Part shown: one piece after another, positions 1-6,167 of the stretch
Numbering within the stretch: position 1 is the first letter of the stretch
Layout: each line of letters opens with the position of its first letter
From: Patescibacteria group bacterium
GTDB lineage: Bacteria; Patescibacteriota; Minisyncoccia; UBA9983
Length of the DNA stretch: 8,850 bases
Reading direction: 5' to 3'
Assembly (NCBI GenBank): GCA_018827845.1
Contig: JAHJXC010000061.1
Location: 1 to 8,850 of the forward strand
Program-made: the position numbers and the translations under genes
Notes under the pieces: generated by a model
The model's input: the letters and a program-made list of their open reading frames with translations, nothing else
Databases searched by the model: none
What the model was told of the DNA's origin: nothing

Positions 1-40
1 ATATAATCTTATACTTGCTAAATTTTTCTGTCAATCTTTT

Positions 41-535
41 TTATAAACGATCCAGTATTCCCTCTGCTTTTTGCGCAAATTCCCCTTGGGGAGAATGGGA
101 ATCCAATTCTATTACTTTTTCCAAATCTTCCATTGCCTTAAATTTTTGTCCTGTATTTGCATAATTAACAGCGCGATTCAATAGTGCCAGAATGTTTTCG
201 GGCTCAATCTTTAAAGCCTTGCTGAAACTTTCAGCTGCTTTATTATAGTAGCGCATATAGCCGTAACAGGCCCCTTGATTCACATACACATCAATCAATT
301 CTTTTTCTGTCAATCCGCCGATACGGAGAGCCTTGTGAAAAAATCTTAAGGCTTTGCGGCAATATTGATCTACCTTATAGTCACTCCAGATCTTTTCCGC
401 TGCCTTACAATAATCAATTCCCTTGTCTACAAGTTTGTGCGCGTCATCTTCCCTGAATTCTTTTTCTTCAGCAAAAGAAAAGCCTAACAAAAAATTAAAG
501 ACTATGAATATAAAGACAGCAATTAATTTTTTCAT
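41..535 (-). CDS. Secreted TPR-repeat protein
   Basis: Protein of 164 residues whose specific function I do not recognise. Residues 1-22 form a Sec signal peptide (MKK, a hydrophobic run, then SFA before Glu23), so the mature part should lie outside the cytoplasmic membrane. At least two tetratricopeptide repeats are visible, about residues 83-114 (with the AAESFSKALKIEPEN signature) and 117-149 (AMEDLEKVIELD). A more degenerate helical pair rich in Cys and Tyr precedes them (residues 32-72). TPRs normally act as protein-binding scaffolds; the partner is unknown. The start is supported by a strong Shine-Dalgarno sequence, AAGGAG at 542-547, six bases before ATG, the best ribosome site in the window. 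It is the only gene left of the spacer at 536-863 and has its own candidate tandem promoter. There is no lipobox cysteine. Confidence 0.85.
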   Translation of the reverse strand: MKKLIAVFIFIVFNFLLGFSFAEEKEFREDDAHKLVDKGIDYCKAAEKIWSDYKVDQYCRKALRFFHKALRIGGLTEKELIDVYVNQGACYGYMRYYNKAAESFSKALKIEPENILALLNRAVNYANTGQKFKAMEDLEKVIELDSHSPQGEFAQKAEGILDRL

Positions 536-541
536 CTTTCG

Positions 542-547
542 CTCCTT
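542..547 (-). promoter_or_regulatory. Ribosome binding site of the TPR gene
   Basis: AAGGAG on the minus strand, six bases before the ATG at 535. It fixes the start codon and is notable because most genes here lack any recognisable Shine-Dalgarno sequence. Confidence 0.75.
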
Positions 548-593
548 TTCGATTTTTATTTAATTTGCCAAAGGACTAAAAAATAGCTCTGTA

Positions 594-629
594 AAAGATT
601 ATACACAATTTAAAGATTATACACAATTT
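594..629. repeat. 18-bp tandem direct repeat, two perfect copies
   Basis: The unit AAAGATTATACACAATTT is present at 594-611 and again immediately after at 612-629 without mismatch. A degenerate third start, AAAG then TTATCCACAAC, follows at 630-644. Each copy holds one TTATACACA 9-mer and, on the other strand, one TATAAT box, so the duplication doubles a regulatory site. Two short adjoining copies do not make a CRISPR array. Confidence 0.8.
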
Positions 630-643
630 AAAGTTATCCACAA
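598..643 (-). promoter_or_regulatory. Candidate tandem promoters of the TPR gene
   Basis: Two perfect minus-strand TATAAT boxes occur 18 bp apart (598-603 and 616-621) because an 18-bp unit is duplicated. The nearer box has TTGTGT at 621-626 with a 17-base spacer. The farther one has TTGTGG at 638-643 with a 16-base spacer. Both -35 matches are only 3 of 6. The -10 boxes overlap the DnaA-box-like 9-mers. The predicted 5' leader from the nearer promoter is about 55 nt. Confidence 0.45.
599..642. promoter_or_regulatory. Cluster of three DnaA-box-like 9-mers
   Basis: TTATACACA at 599-607, TTATACACA at 617-625 and TTATCCACA at 634-642 all match the bacterial DnaA-box consensus TTATNCACA exactly, on the same strand, with start-to-start distances of 18 and 17 bp. 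Chance matches are helped by AT richness, and two of the three arise from one duplication. They could bind DnaA and regulate the TPR promoter they overlap. No dnaA, dnaN or rpmH lies in the window, so I do not call a replication origin. Confidence 0.4.
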
Positions 644-671
644 CCCCCACTTGCAGGAGTTGTGTTTTTTT
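639..671 (+). terminator. Possible plus-strand terminator hairpin
   Basis: CACAAC (639-644) pairs with GTTGTG (659-664), with two further C-G pairs inside (646-647 with 656-657) across a mismatch, and seven T residues follow at 665-671. The form is that of an intrinsic terminator reading left to right, yet no plus-strand gene precedes it in the window. It overlaps the third DnaA-like 9-mer. Confidence 0.3.
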
Positions 672-702
672 ACTATTATAAAAGTAGATTCATTGATATA
701 AA

Positions 703-792
703 GCGGGGCCAGAGGATATGAGTCTCAACTTGGTCTTCAAAAGACAAAATTAGAAAGTTAACTTTCTCCCTGACCTCTCCTCCCCTGCACCA
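703..792 (+). other. GC-rich multi-hairpin element, tRNA-like ends
   Basis: This 90-bp stretch is GC-rich at both ends in an AT-rich spacer. Its ends pair: GGGG (705-708) with CCCC (782-785), GC (703-704) with GC (787-788) around a bulged T, and AGAGG (711-715) with CCTCT (774-778). Inside are two hairpins: GTCTT/AAGAC at 733-745 and a perfect 16-bp palindrome at 752-767. Read on the plus strand it starts GCGGGGC and ends CCCCTGC-A-CCA, like an acceptor stem with an encoded CCA. A loop reading TTCAAAA could present anticodon CAA, and the 752-767 palindrome could stand for a long variable arm. There is no T-arm TTC motif and no D-loop GG, so it is not a normal tRNA. It may be a decayed tRNA, an unknown small RNA or a mobile palindromic element. 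Strand is uncertain. Confidence 0.3.
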
Positions 793-820
793 TCTAATTT
801 GGACATTAAAAAATAAATCT

Positions 821-854
821 TTTCAACAAAAGGCCATTCCCCTTGGAATGGCTT
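821..854 (-). terminator. Intrinsic terminator after the six-gene cluster
   Basis: GCCATTCC (833-840) and GGAATGGC (845-852) form an 8-bp stem around the loop CCTT, about ten bases beyond the TAG of the EndoQ gene. On the minus strand it is followed by a T-rich CTTTTGTTG tract. On the plus strand a run of T (855-862) also follows, so it could work in both directions. Confidence 0.75.
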
Positions 855-863
855 ATTTTTTTA

Positions 864-2135
864 CTAAAATAGTGTTGCTTGAGGTTTTTCTTTTTTTTCA
901 TCCTCTCCAAAAATAGAAATCTTGCCGTATTCTCCGTCATAACCCGGCTTAATATTAACTTTTCCTTCCCTAACTTTTTTTACTGCCTCTGCGATTTTTT
1001 GGTCGCTTGCGCCCGCAATTTCATCGTATGAAGATTCTTCTAAAATTTTTAATTCGCTTCCGAGCGCAGAAATTAATTTTTCATAAGCTGCCATAACTTT
1101 TTTTGACTTCGGGCCAACGCCAAAAGCTTCTCCAATAATTTCATCTAAAGAAATAAGATTTTTGTACGGAATTACGTTTGCTGGTTTTTCACCATCTTTT
1201 CTATCTGCTAATTCATTTACCCTGTTTAACACACCAACTGTTAAATTTTTTCCGCAAACAGGGCACTTATCTCCGTGTTTTTTTGTCTCGCTTGGCGAGA
1301 AAGAAATTCCGCAGTCGCGATGGCCATCATAGTGATATTTCCCTTCTTCTGGGAAAAATTCTATAGTATATAAAAATTTTTTCGGGTCTTTTGATTTGAT
1401 TACGTCAATAATTCCGCCATAGGAAAGTTCACAATCAAAAACATTTGCTTCCCTGCCCAGTTTTTGAAGCGAATGGGAATCAGAATTGGAAATTAAAGAA
1501 ATTTTATCAAGGGCTGATAACCGCCAGTTCATTGACGGATCAGACGAGAGGCCTGTTTCAATGGCAAAAATATACGGAGCCATTTCTTCAAAACATTCTT
1601 CAATGGAATCAAAACCGGACATTGAGCCGAAAATTGAAAACCACGGAGTCCAGGCATGAGCCGGCACAAGTACGCATTTTTCATCAGCATCTAAAACTAT
1701 TTTTAATAACTCTTTTGAATCCAGTCCGAGAATGGGCCGGCCGTCGGATTTTAAATTGCCGATCCACCCGAGTTTGGTGTTAATTTTTTCTACTGCTTCA
1801 ATTGACGGCGCAAAAATGAGATTATGGATTCTCCGCACTTTTCCATTTTTTGAATAAATGCTGGAAATTTCCGTGGTAAGCATAAATCTGGTATTTTGCC
1901 CGCCCGCAACGACTTCGTCGTAGCGAAGTCGGGCGGGTATTTTATATAATCCATCTTCGGATTGTTTAAGTTTTGTTTTAATTTCATTAAACCACTGGGG
2001 ATGAGTAAAATCTCCGGTAGCCATAACCTGAATCCCTTTTTTTCTTGCCCAAACATCAATATTCTCAAGAGTCATCTCTTGAGAAACCGCCCGTGAATAT
2101 TTAGAATGAATATGCAAATCCGCAACTATTTTCAT
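864..2135 (-). CDS. EndoQ-like PHP-domain endonuclease (TIGR00375 family)
   Basis: Protein of 423 residues, about the size of archaeal endonuclease Q, which nicks DNA 5' of deaminated bases (uracil, hypoxanthine, xanthine) and abasic sites. PHP metal motifs are intact: ADLHIHSKYS (residues 5-14), GDFTHP (41-46), TTEIS (87-91), RIHN (102-105), PAHAWTP (158-164), ETGLSSDP (193-200) and NSDSH (217-221). A zinc-binding insert follows, with H272, C275, C291 and C294 (CPVCGK), then a helical C-terminal region (about 320-405). The last five residues, QATLF (419-423), resemble the bacterial sliding-clamp binding motif. A 39-bp palindrome supplies residues 67-79 in frame. It is the last gene of the cluster; ATG lies 7 nt after the TGA of the MNT-HEPN gene, without a Shine-Dalgarno site, so translation is probably coupled. 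The activity is inferred from family resemblance and intact motifs. Confidence 0.88.
   Translation of the reverse strand: MKIVADLHIHSKYSRAVSQEMTLENIDVWARKKGIQVMATGDFTHPQWFNEIKTKLKQSEDGLYKIPARLRYDEVVAGGQNTRFMLTTEISSIYSKNGKVRRIHNLIFAPSIEAVEKINTKLGWIGNLKSDGRPILGLDSKELLKIVLDADEKCVLVPAHAWTPWFSIFGSMSGFDSIEECFEEMAPYIFAIETGLSSDPSMNWRLSALDKISLISNSDSHSLQKLGREANVFDCELSYGGIIDVIKSKDPKKFLYTIEFFPEEGKYHYDGHRDCGISFSPSETKKHGDKCPVCGKNLTVGVLNRVNELADRKDGEKPANVIPYKNLISLDEIIGEAFGVGPKSKKVMAAYEKLISALGSELKILEESSYDEIAGASDQKIAEAVKKVREGKVNIKPGYDGEYGKISIFGEDEKKEKPQATLF
1899..1937. repeat. 39-bp palindromic element inside the EndoQ gene
   Basis: Two nested stems: CCCGCCC (1899-1905) with GGGCGGG (1931-1937), and GACTTCG (1911-1917) with CGAAGTC (1924-1930) around a 6-base loop, with a GCAAC bulge on one side. 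It is strikingly GC-rich for this gene. Its length is exactly 13 codons (P67 to G79), leaving the frame open between catalytic motifs 2 and 3. This resembles in-frame palindromic elements such as those described in Rickettsia genes. Confidence 0.7.
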
Positions 2136-2142
2136 CAGATTA

Positions 2143-3003
2143 TCAATTTTTCTTTAAAAAATTATCGGTATACTCAGTTAAATAGCGATAAATTTTTACT
2201 TCCTTGATAAATTCCTGAATTTGACTGAAACGCAAATCCAAATATTCATGCGCCATCAAATTTCTCAGTTTTACAAAAGAAGCCATTTTTTGCGAAATTT
2301 CCTCGTTAAAATTATTTAAAATAGCCAAGAGATTCACTGTATCAACATATGTATCGGGAATCTGCTTTTTTTCAGAAGCAAGTAAAATCTTTGCAATATC
2401 AATGGAGACATTAATAATATTTTCAACCCATCTTTCCATGCTTCTTCTTTTTTCTCTATTGTCTTCGTAAATTTTAAAATCAATATTTTCATACTTTTCA
2501 TAATCATTCAATTCTCTCTCTAGAAAATCCGTAAGTTTAATAAGCCGATCTTCATCCTCTGGGGTTAATGAGGCGGAGCGGGCTTTAATTTCCTTAAAAT
2601 CGCGAATAAATCTTCTAAAATCTTCTGCCAAAGAACTCACTATCAAGAGGAATTTTAAATATATACTTCTATCTTTAATAATGATGGCTATACCTTTGTT
2701 TATTATTGGAAAACTTAAGATTGCTGGCACTCTATTCAACACAACAAAATCCACCCTGCGTTCAACCATCTTTTCAAGATCATTCCATATTTCAGTTTCT
2801 CCTTCATAAAAAATATCATCTTCGTATTCTAATACACCTGTTTTTGGCTTAAAGTAAACAGCTATATCAAAATCAGATTCAAGAGTTGTTGTGCCTTTTA
2901 CTTGCGAACCAAAAACAAAAGCCATCAAAATATCCTCCCGTTTCTCAATATACTCCCTTAAATCTTGGATTATTTTACTTAAATCTTTCTCCATATTATT
3001 CAT
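2143..3003 (-). CDS. Single-chain MNT nucleotidyltransferase-HEPN (HepT-like) fusion
   Basis: Protein of 286 residues. The N-terminal half (about 1-110) is a minimal nucleotidyltransferase: GS at 32-33, then SDFD with D44 and D46, and a third acidic residue D85 in RRVDFVVL. The C-terminal half (about 115-286) is all-helical and carries R247-x4-H252-x-Y254 (RNLMAHEY), the RNase motif of HEPN/HepT (DUF86) toxins. In MntA-HepT toxin-antitoxin pairs these are two proteins, and MntA adds AMP to the motif tyrosine to silence the RNase; here both are one chain. By inference the fusion could self-modify. Start: MNN has GAGGT (3007-3011) four bases ahead; the alternative Met4 is too far from it. It ends in TGA, 7 nt before the EndoQ gene. 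It lies 27 nt after the permease. A non-toxin role of the fusion cannot be excluded. Confidence 0.85.
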   Translation of the reverse strand: MNNMEKDLSKIIQDLREYIEKREDILMAFVFGSQVKGTTTLESDFDIAVYFKPKTGVLEYEDDIFYEGETEIWNDLEKMVERRVDFVVLNRVPAILSFPIINKGIAIIIKDRSIYLKFLLIVSSLAEDFRRFIRDFKEIKARSASLTPEDEDRLIKLTDFLERELNDYEKYENIDFKIYEDNREKRRSMERWVENIINVSIDIAKILLASEKKQIPDTYVDTVNLLAILNNFNEEISQKMASFVKLRNLMAHEYLDLRFSQIQEFIKEVKIYRYLTEYTDNFLKKN

Positions 3004-3030
3004 TATACCTCGCGATATAAAAAATGTAAG

Positions 3031-4194
3031 TTACCCAAAGATCCGCCAGAGTTCGTAGACTACGCCGGCGAGAATGGCAATTAAGACGATTGTTTGAAGA
3101 ATTTTGGTTGGTTTGCTGTACTCTATTTTTCCGTCTTCAAGCATATCGCCTGGATCATTTTGTTTAATTCTTTTTCTTAAATTTCGCGCCATAAAAATTA
3201 TAAAAATGCCAAGCGTACCCAATCCCAAAACGCCAATAATCCCTAAAATCCTGACAAAGTCAGTAGCCCCTAAGAAAAAAAGAATCACAGGCGGCACAAC
3301 AGTCAAACCCCAGGCAAAAAATCTAGAAATTCCATAATCAAACCTAAAAATATTCTTCATATCAATGGCCAAAGCCAGATAAGAAGTAAAAACAGCCAAA
3401 AATCCAATAAGAGATCCGATTAAAAGCGCTTTCTGGCCAAGGATTCCCAAAAGCCCGGAAAGGGCATCTTTTGAAGTACTAATTCCGCTTACTCCCCACA
3501 CAGCAAAAATAAATAAAAAATAAAATAAAGCTGAAACAGCAAGACTGATTAAAATCCCCCTTTTAAAATGCTTGATATTGGAACTGGCAAAAATATCTCT
3601 AACTTCAGGAAGAGCGGCAAAACCGCCCAAGGCAAATAACCAAACGCCATAAGGTAAAAACCAGTTGGCATTTATATCACCAACCCCGACAAAATTCCCC
3701 ATTTTTATACTCGGCAAAGAAACAAAAAGCAAATAAATAATAAAGCCAAAAAGCGGAACGGTCAGATAAAAATTTATTTCCGCGATTCTAACCATTCTTA
3801 AAAGAAGTACCAGAGCGGCTATTATAAAAAATATTAATGATATTTGTAATTTATAATTACCCTGCCAAAAATTAGACAAAAAAAGTCCAGCTAAAAGACC
3901 GTAGACAAGCAAGGTGCCGTAATAAGAAGCCATGGTTGTCAAAAAAGCAAATTGCTTTGCTCTTTTGCCTAAAAATATTTCTACATAACCGGTAAATCGA
4001 TGCCTGCCTTTTGTGAAAAAAGCCACCTCTCCGTATAAAAAATGCAGGAAAAGCAAAATAAGGAAGGCTATAATAAAGTGAGCAATTCCCCAAAAGAGTC
4101 CGGCTTGAGAAAAAACATAGGGCAAGGCAAAAATACCGGCTCCAAAAATCATTCCAATCATCATGCCAATACCTTTTATATAAAGCTGAGTCAT
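3031..4194 (-). CDS. Amino acid permease, aromatic/HAAAP-type
   Basis: Integral membrane protein of 387 residues with about 11 predicted membrane segments (roughly 8-29, 33-55, 83-108, 115-133, 138-160, 177-198, 209-233, 248-276, 290-310, 312-335, 364-385). The first segment holds GMIFGAGIFALPY (14-26), the unwound glycine-rich helix typical of the APC superfamily, in a form closest to the aromatic amino acid permeases and AA_trans transporters. It probably imports amino acids by proton or sodium symport, which fits an organism with few biosynthetic pathways; the substrate cannot be read from sequence. A charged loop (about 335-362) precedes the last segment. ATG lies 3 nt after the stop of the LOG gene, without a Shine-Dalgarno site, so translational coupling is likely. 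Length is slightly under the usual 400-415 of the HAAAP family. Confidence 0.8.
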   Translation of the reverse strand: MTQLYIKGIGMMIGMIFGAGIFALPYVFSQAGLFWGIAHFIIAFLILLFLHFLYGEVAFFTKGRHRFTGYVEIFLGKRAKQFAFLTTMASYYGTLLVYGLLAGLFLSNFWQGNYKLQISLIFFIIAALVLLLRMVRIAEINFYLTVPLFGFIIYLLFVSLPSIKMGNFVGVGDINANWFLPYGVWLFALGGFAALPEVRDIFASSNIKHFKRGILISLAVSALFYFLFIFAVWGVSGISTSKDALSGLLGILGQKALLIGSLIGFLAVFTSYLALAIDMKNIFRFDYGISRFFAWGLTVVPPVILFFLGATDFVRILGIIGVLGLGTLGIFIIFMARNLRKRIKQNDPGDMLEDGKIEYSKPTKILQTIVLIAILAGVVYELWRIFG

Positions 4195-4197
4195 TAA

Positions 4198-4767
4198 TTA
4201 TCTAAGTTTTTCTTTGTTGATGATTTCAATAAGCCTACTTACGAGCTTTTTGGGATCTGAATCAAAAATCACCTTGCCTCCTCCCCTGTGAGTTTCTTGT
4301 ATAATTTTCTCCACTAATTCATCGGTCTGCCAGCTGCCCTGAAGAATGCCGATTGGCTTATTATCTTCAAAAGCAACGGTAAATTCGTTTATAGTACCCA
4401 TTCTTCCGCAGCCGACTATTATAGCATCGGAAGATCTGGTTAAAAGCAGATTTCTTCCTGAATAGCCGAAGCCAGTGAAAATAATTAAATCCAAATATTC
4501 TAAGGGAAGTTTAAAATCCTTGACATGCTCTTTTTCTGACGAGGCAGGCGAAAGGCCGATAGAAATTCCATCTTCTTCTTTGGCGCCCATTGCTGCCCAT
4601 AAAGGAAAACCCGTGGTGGCTCCTGAAATCAGAACTGCATTATGACGCACTATTTCTCTGCCTAATTCTTTGGCTTTTTCCAGGGCATCAGGTCCGCAAT
4701 GAGCGGTCTCTGCGGCGCCTGAAACACAGATTTTTATTTTAAGATGCGGATGTCTTTTGTTGTTCAT
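4198..4767 (-). CDS. LOG/SLOG-family Rossmann nucleotide-binding protein
   Basis: Protein of 189 residues with a Rossmann-like fold: a first strand IKICVSG (11-17), a second ending in LISGATTGFPLWAA (46-59), GFGYSGRN (99-106), and GCGRMGTINE (119-128) at the place of the PGGxGTxxE motif of LOG proteins. The two prolyl-glycyl positions of that motif are altered, so it is closer to the TIGR00725/SLOG branch than to LonelyGuy cytokinin hydrolases. SLOG proteins bind nucleotides or nucleotide-derived ligands, and some act as sensors in nucleotide-signalling and conflict systems; the ligand here is unknown. It begins 8 nt after the beta-CASP gene and ends 3 nt before the permease. No ribosome site is visible: the bases before ATG are AT-only. 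I infer coupled translation. Enzymatic activity should not be assumed. Confidence 0.78.
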   Translation of the reverse strand: MNNKRHPHLKIKICVSGAAETAHCGPDALEKAKELGREIVRHNAVLISGATTGFPLWAAMGAKEEDGISIGLSPASSEKEHVKDFKLPLEYLDLIIFTGFGYSGRNLLLTRSSDAIIVGCGRMGTINEFTVAFEDNKPIGILQGSWQTDELVEKIIQETHRGGGKVIFDSDPKKLVSRLIEIINKEKLR

Positions 4768-4775
4768 AAAAAATA

Positions 4776-6167
4776 TTATACATCAAGTTGATATAAATCT
4801 CCAAGTTTTGGCACAACTGCATCTACGCCCAAACAATCGCGCAATCTTTGAGTAAAAAACAAAGATGCTTTTGGTTCACCCTGAACCACAAAAACTTTTT
4901 TAACAGTGTCGGCCGTATGCTTAACAAACTCATAAAGTTCATTTGTATCAGGATGGCAGGAAAATCCTCTGATATTCTCAATTCTGGCACTGACCGGAAT
5001 AATATCGCCCAAAATATTGACTGCTTTTGCGCCCTCTTCCAGCTGCCTGCCCAGAGAACCCGCTGCCTGAAAACTCACTATTAATAGTGTATTTCGGGAA
5101 TCACTTAAGTAGCGGCGCTCATGATGAATAATGCGTCCGCCATTAGACATGCCTGAGCCGGCAATGATTATTTTGGGCGCCGGCACATCATTTATGGCCC
5201 TTGATTCCTCTGTGGTCAAAGTCATTTTCAGGCCAGGAAATTTAAAAAGATCGTCGCCTGACCGAATGATATCTTTGGCTTCCTCATTAAAATAATTCTG
5301 ATAATTTTTGTAAATGCCCGTGGCTTTAATAGACAGAGGACTGTCAAGAAAAATCGGCACCCTGGGAATACGTCCATGTTCAACCAGATTATTAATTTCA
5401 AAAAGAAGTTTTTGAGTCCGCTCAAGAGAAAAAGCCGGTATCATTAAAACTCCTCCTTTTTTTATTGTATCTTCTATAACTCTTTCCAATTTTAAAACTG
5501 TTTTTTTTGCATCTTCATGCTCGCGGTCTCCGTATGTACTTTCAATAACAAGATAATCCGCATCTACAACCGGTTCAGGGTCTCTTAAAAGCGGGGTCAA
5601 GGGATTGCCAAGGTCCCCGGTAAAGACGATTTTTTTATTTTTATATACCACCTCAATCATTGCTGATCCCAGAATATGGCCGGCCTCTCTTAGCTTTATT
5701 TTAAAATCTCCTACCTGAAATTCCTGAAGATAATCTTTTGCTTCCCATTGATTCATTGCTTTTTCTACATCCTTTTCCTGGTAGATTAATTTTTTCTTGT
5801 TTCTCCTGCTTTCTTTCTCTAAAACACCCATGCTGTCTATAAGCATCAATTTTGCAAGATCGCGGGTGGGCAAGGTAGAATAGATTTTTCCGCTAAATCC
5901 TTCTTTTGCCAATTTTGGCACTCTTCCAATATGATCAAGGTGCGCATGGGTTATAATCAGCACATTTATTGATTTCGGGTCAAATGAAAAAGGCTCGTAA
6001 TTTTTATCCTCATTTATTTTTGAACCCTGAAAAAGCCCGCAGTCAACGAGCAATCTTGTTGCTCGCCCCGACCTTGCGTCGGGACTGCATTCAAGCAAAT
6101 AATTGGAGCCTGTAACCTCTTCCACTCCGCCCAAAAAAGAAATTTTAACGGGGTTAAGTTTTTTCAT
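4776..6167 (-). CDS. Beta-CASP metallo-beta-lactamase ribonuclease (CPSF/YSH1-like, COG1236)
   Basis: Cytoplasmic protein of 463 residues. Metallo-beta-lactamase motifs are intact: THAHLDH (73-79), AGHILGS (162-168), FTGDLG (182-187) and the E209-S-T-Y-G segment. The beta-CASP part carries PAFSLERTQ (244-252), SGMSNGGRIIHH (338-349) and GFSCHPD (401-407), giving the late histidine ligand H405. These enzymes are zinc-dependent endo- or exoribonucleases in RNA processing and decay. Motif C reads FSCHPD where FSAHAD is usual. A 50-bp palindromic structure spans residues 27-43, just before the conserved LLVDCG, where homologs as I know them are shorter. The ATG overlaps the end of the preceding gene by 14 nt and has no strong Shine-Dalgarno site. 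It is shorter than the 550-residue RNase J and lacks that C-terminal domain. Confidence 0.88.
   Translation of the reverse strand: MKKLNPVKISFLGGVEEVTGSNYLLECSPDARSGRATRLLVDCGLFQGSKINEDKNYEPFSFDPKSINVLIITHAHLDHIGRVPKLAKEGFSGKIYSTLPTRDLAKLMLIDSMGVLEKESRRNKKKLIYQEKDVEKAMNQWEAKDYLQEFQVGDFKIKLREAGHILGSAMIEVVYKNKKIVFTGDLGNPLTPLLRDPEPVVDADYLVIESTYGDREHEDAKKTVLKLERVIEDTIKKGGVLMIPAFSLERTQKLLFEINNLVEHGRIPRVPIFLDSPLSIKATGIYKNYQNYFNEEAKDIIRSGDDLFKFPGLKMTLTTEESRAINDVPAPKIIIAGSGMSNGGRIIHHERRYLSDSRNTLLIVSFQAAGSLGRQLEEGAKAVNILGDIIPVSARIENIRGFSCHPDTNELYEFVKHTADTVKKVFVVQGEPKASLFFTQRLRDCLGVDAVVPKLGDLYQLDV
6039..6088. repeat. 50-bp three-way-junction palindrome inside the beta-CASP gene
   Basis: Outer stem GCAGTC (6039-6044) with GACTGC (6083-6088). 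It encloses two hairpins, GAGCAA/TTGCTC (6048-6053 with 6059-6064) and CCCGAC/GTCGGG (6067-6072 with 6078-6083, loop CTTGC). It codes for C27 to C43. Residues 28-37 look like an insertion between LLE and LLVDCG, two stretches that directly adjoin over a short turn in relatives. The conserved LLVDC is included in the right arm, so the true insert may be shorter than the whole palindrome. Confidence 0.6.

Larger units (their letters stand above)
536..863. other. Intergenic spacer of 328 bp without a protein gene
   Basis: From left to right it holds the ribosome site and tandem promoters of the TPR gene, the 18-bp repeat with DnaA-like boxes, a plus-strand terminator-like hairpin, the multi-hairpin element at 703-792, about 30 AT-rich bases with nothing recognisable, and the terminator of the EndoQ gene. 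I see no convincing open frame with a start signal on either strand. Confidence 0.7.

Noticed and set aside
594..642. Chromosomal replication origin
   Set aside because: DnaA-like boxes alone are not enough; dnaA, dnaN, rpmH and parAB are all absent from the window.
594..644. CRISPR array
   Set aside because: Only two directly adjoining 18-bp copies plus a degenerate one, with no spacers and no cas genes.
703..792. Functional tRNA-Leu(CAA)
   Set aside because: Acceptor-like ends and a possible anticodon loop exist, but there is no T-arm with TTC, no D-loop GG, and the acceptor stem has a C-C mismatch.
1178..1783. Plus-strand open frames opposite the EndoQ gene
   Set aside because: They show no domain, no ribosome site and lie fully antisense to a well-supported gene.
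2143..2145. Alternative genetic code with TGA read as Gly or Trp
   Set aside because: TGA at this place ends the MNT-HEPN gene at the expected length, and Trp is written TGG.
2143..3003. Two separate genes (antitoxin then toxin)
   Set aside because: The frame is continuous from the nucleotidyltransferase to the HEPN part, without a stop or an internal start with a ribosome site between about residues 105 and 130.
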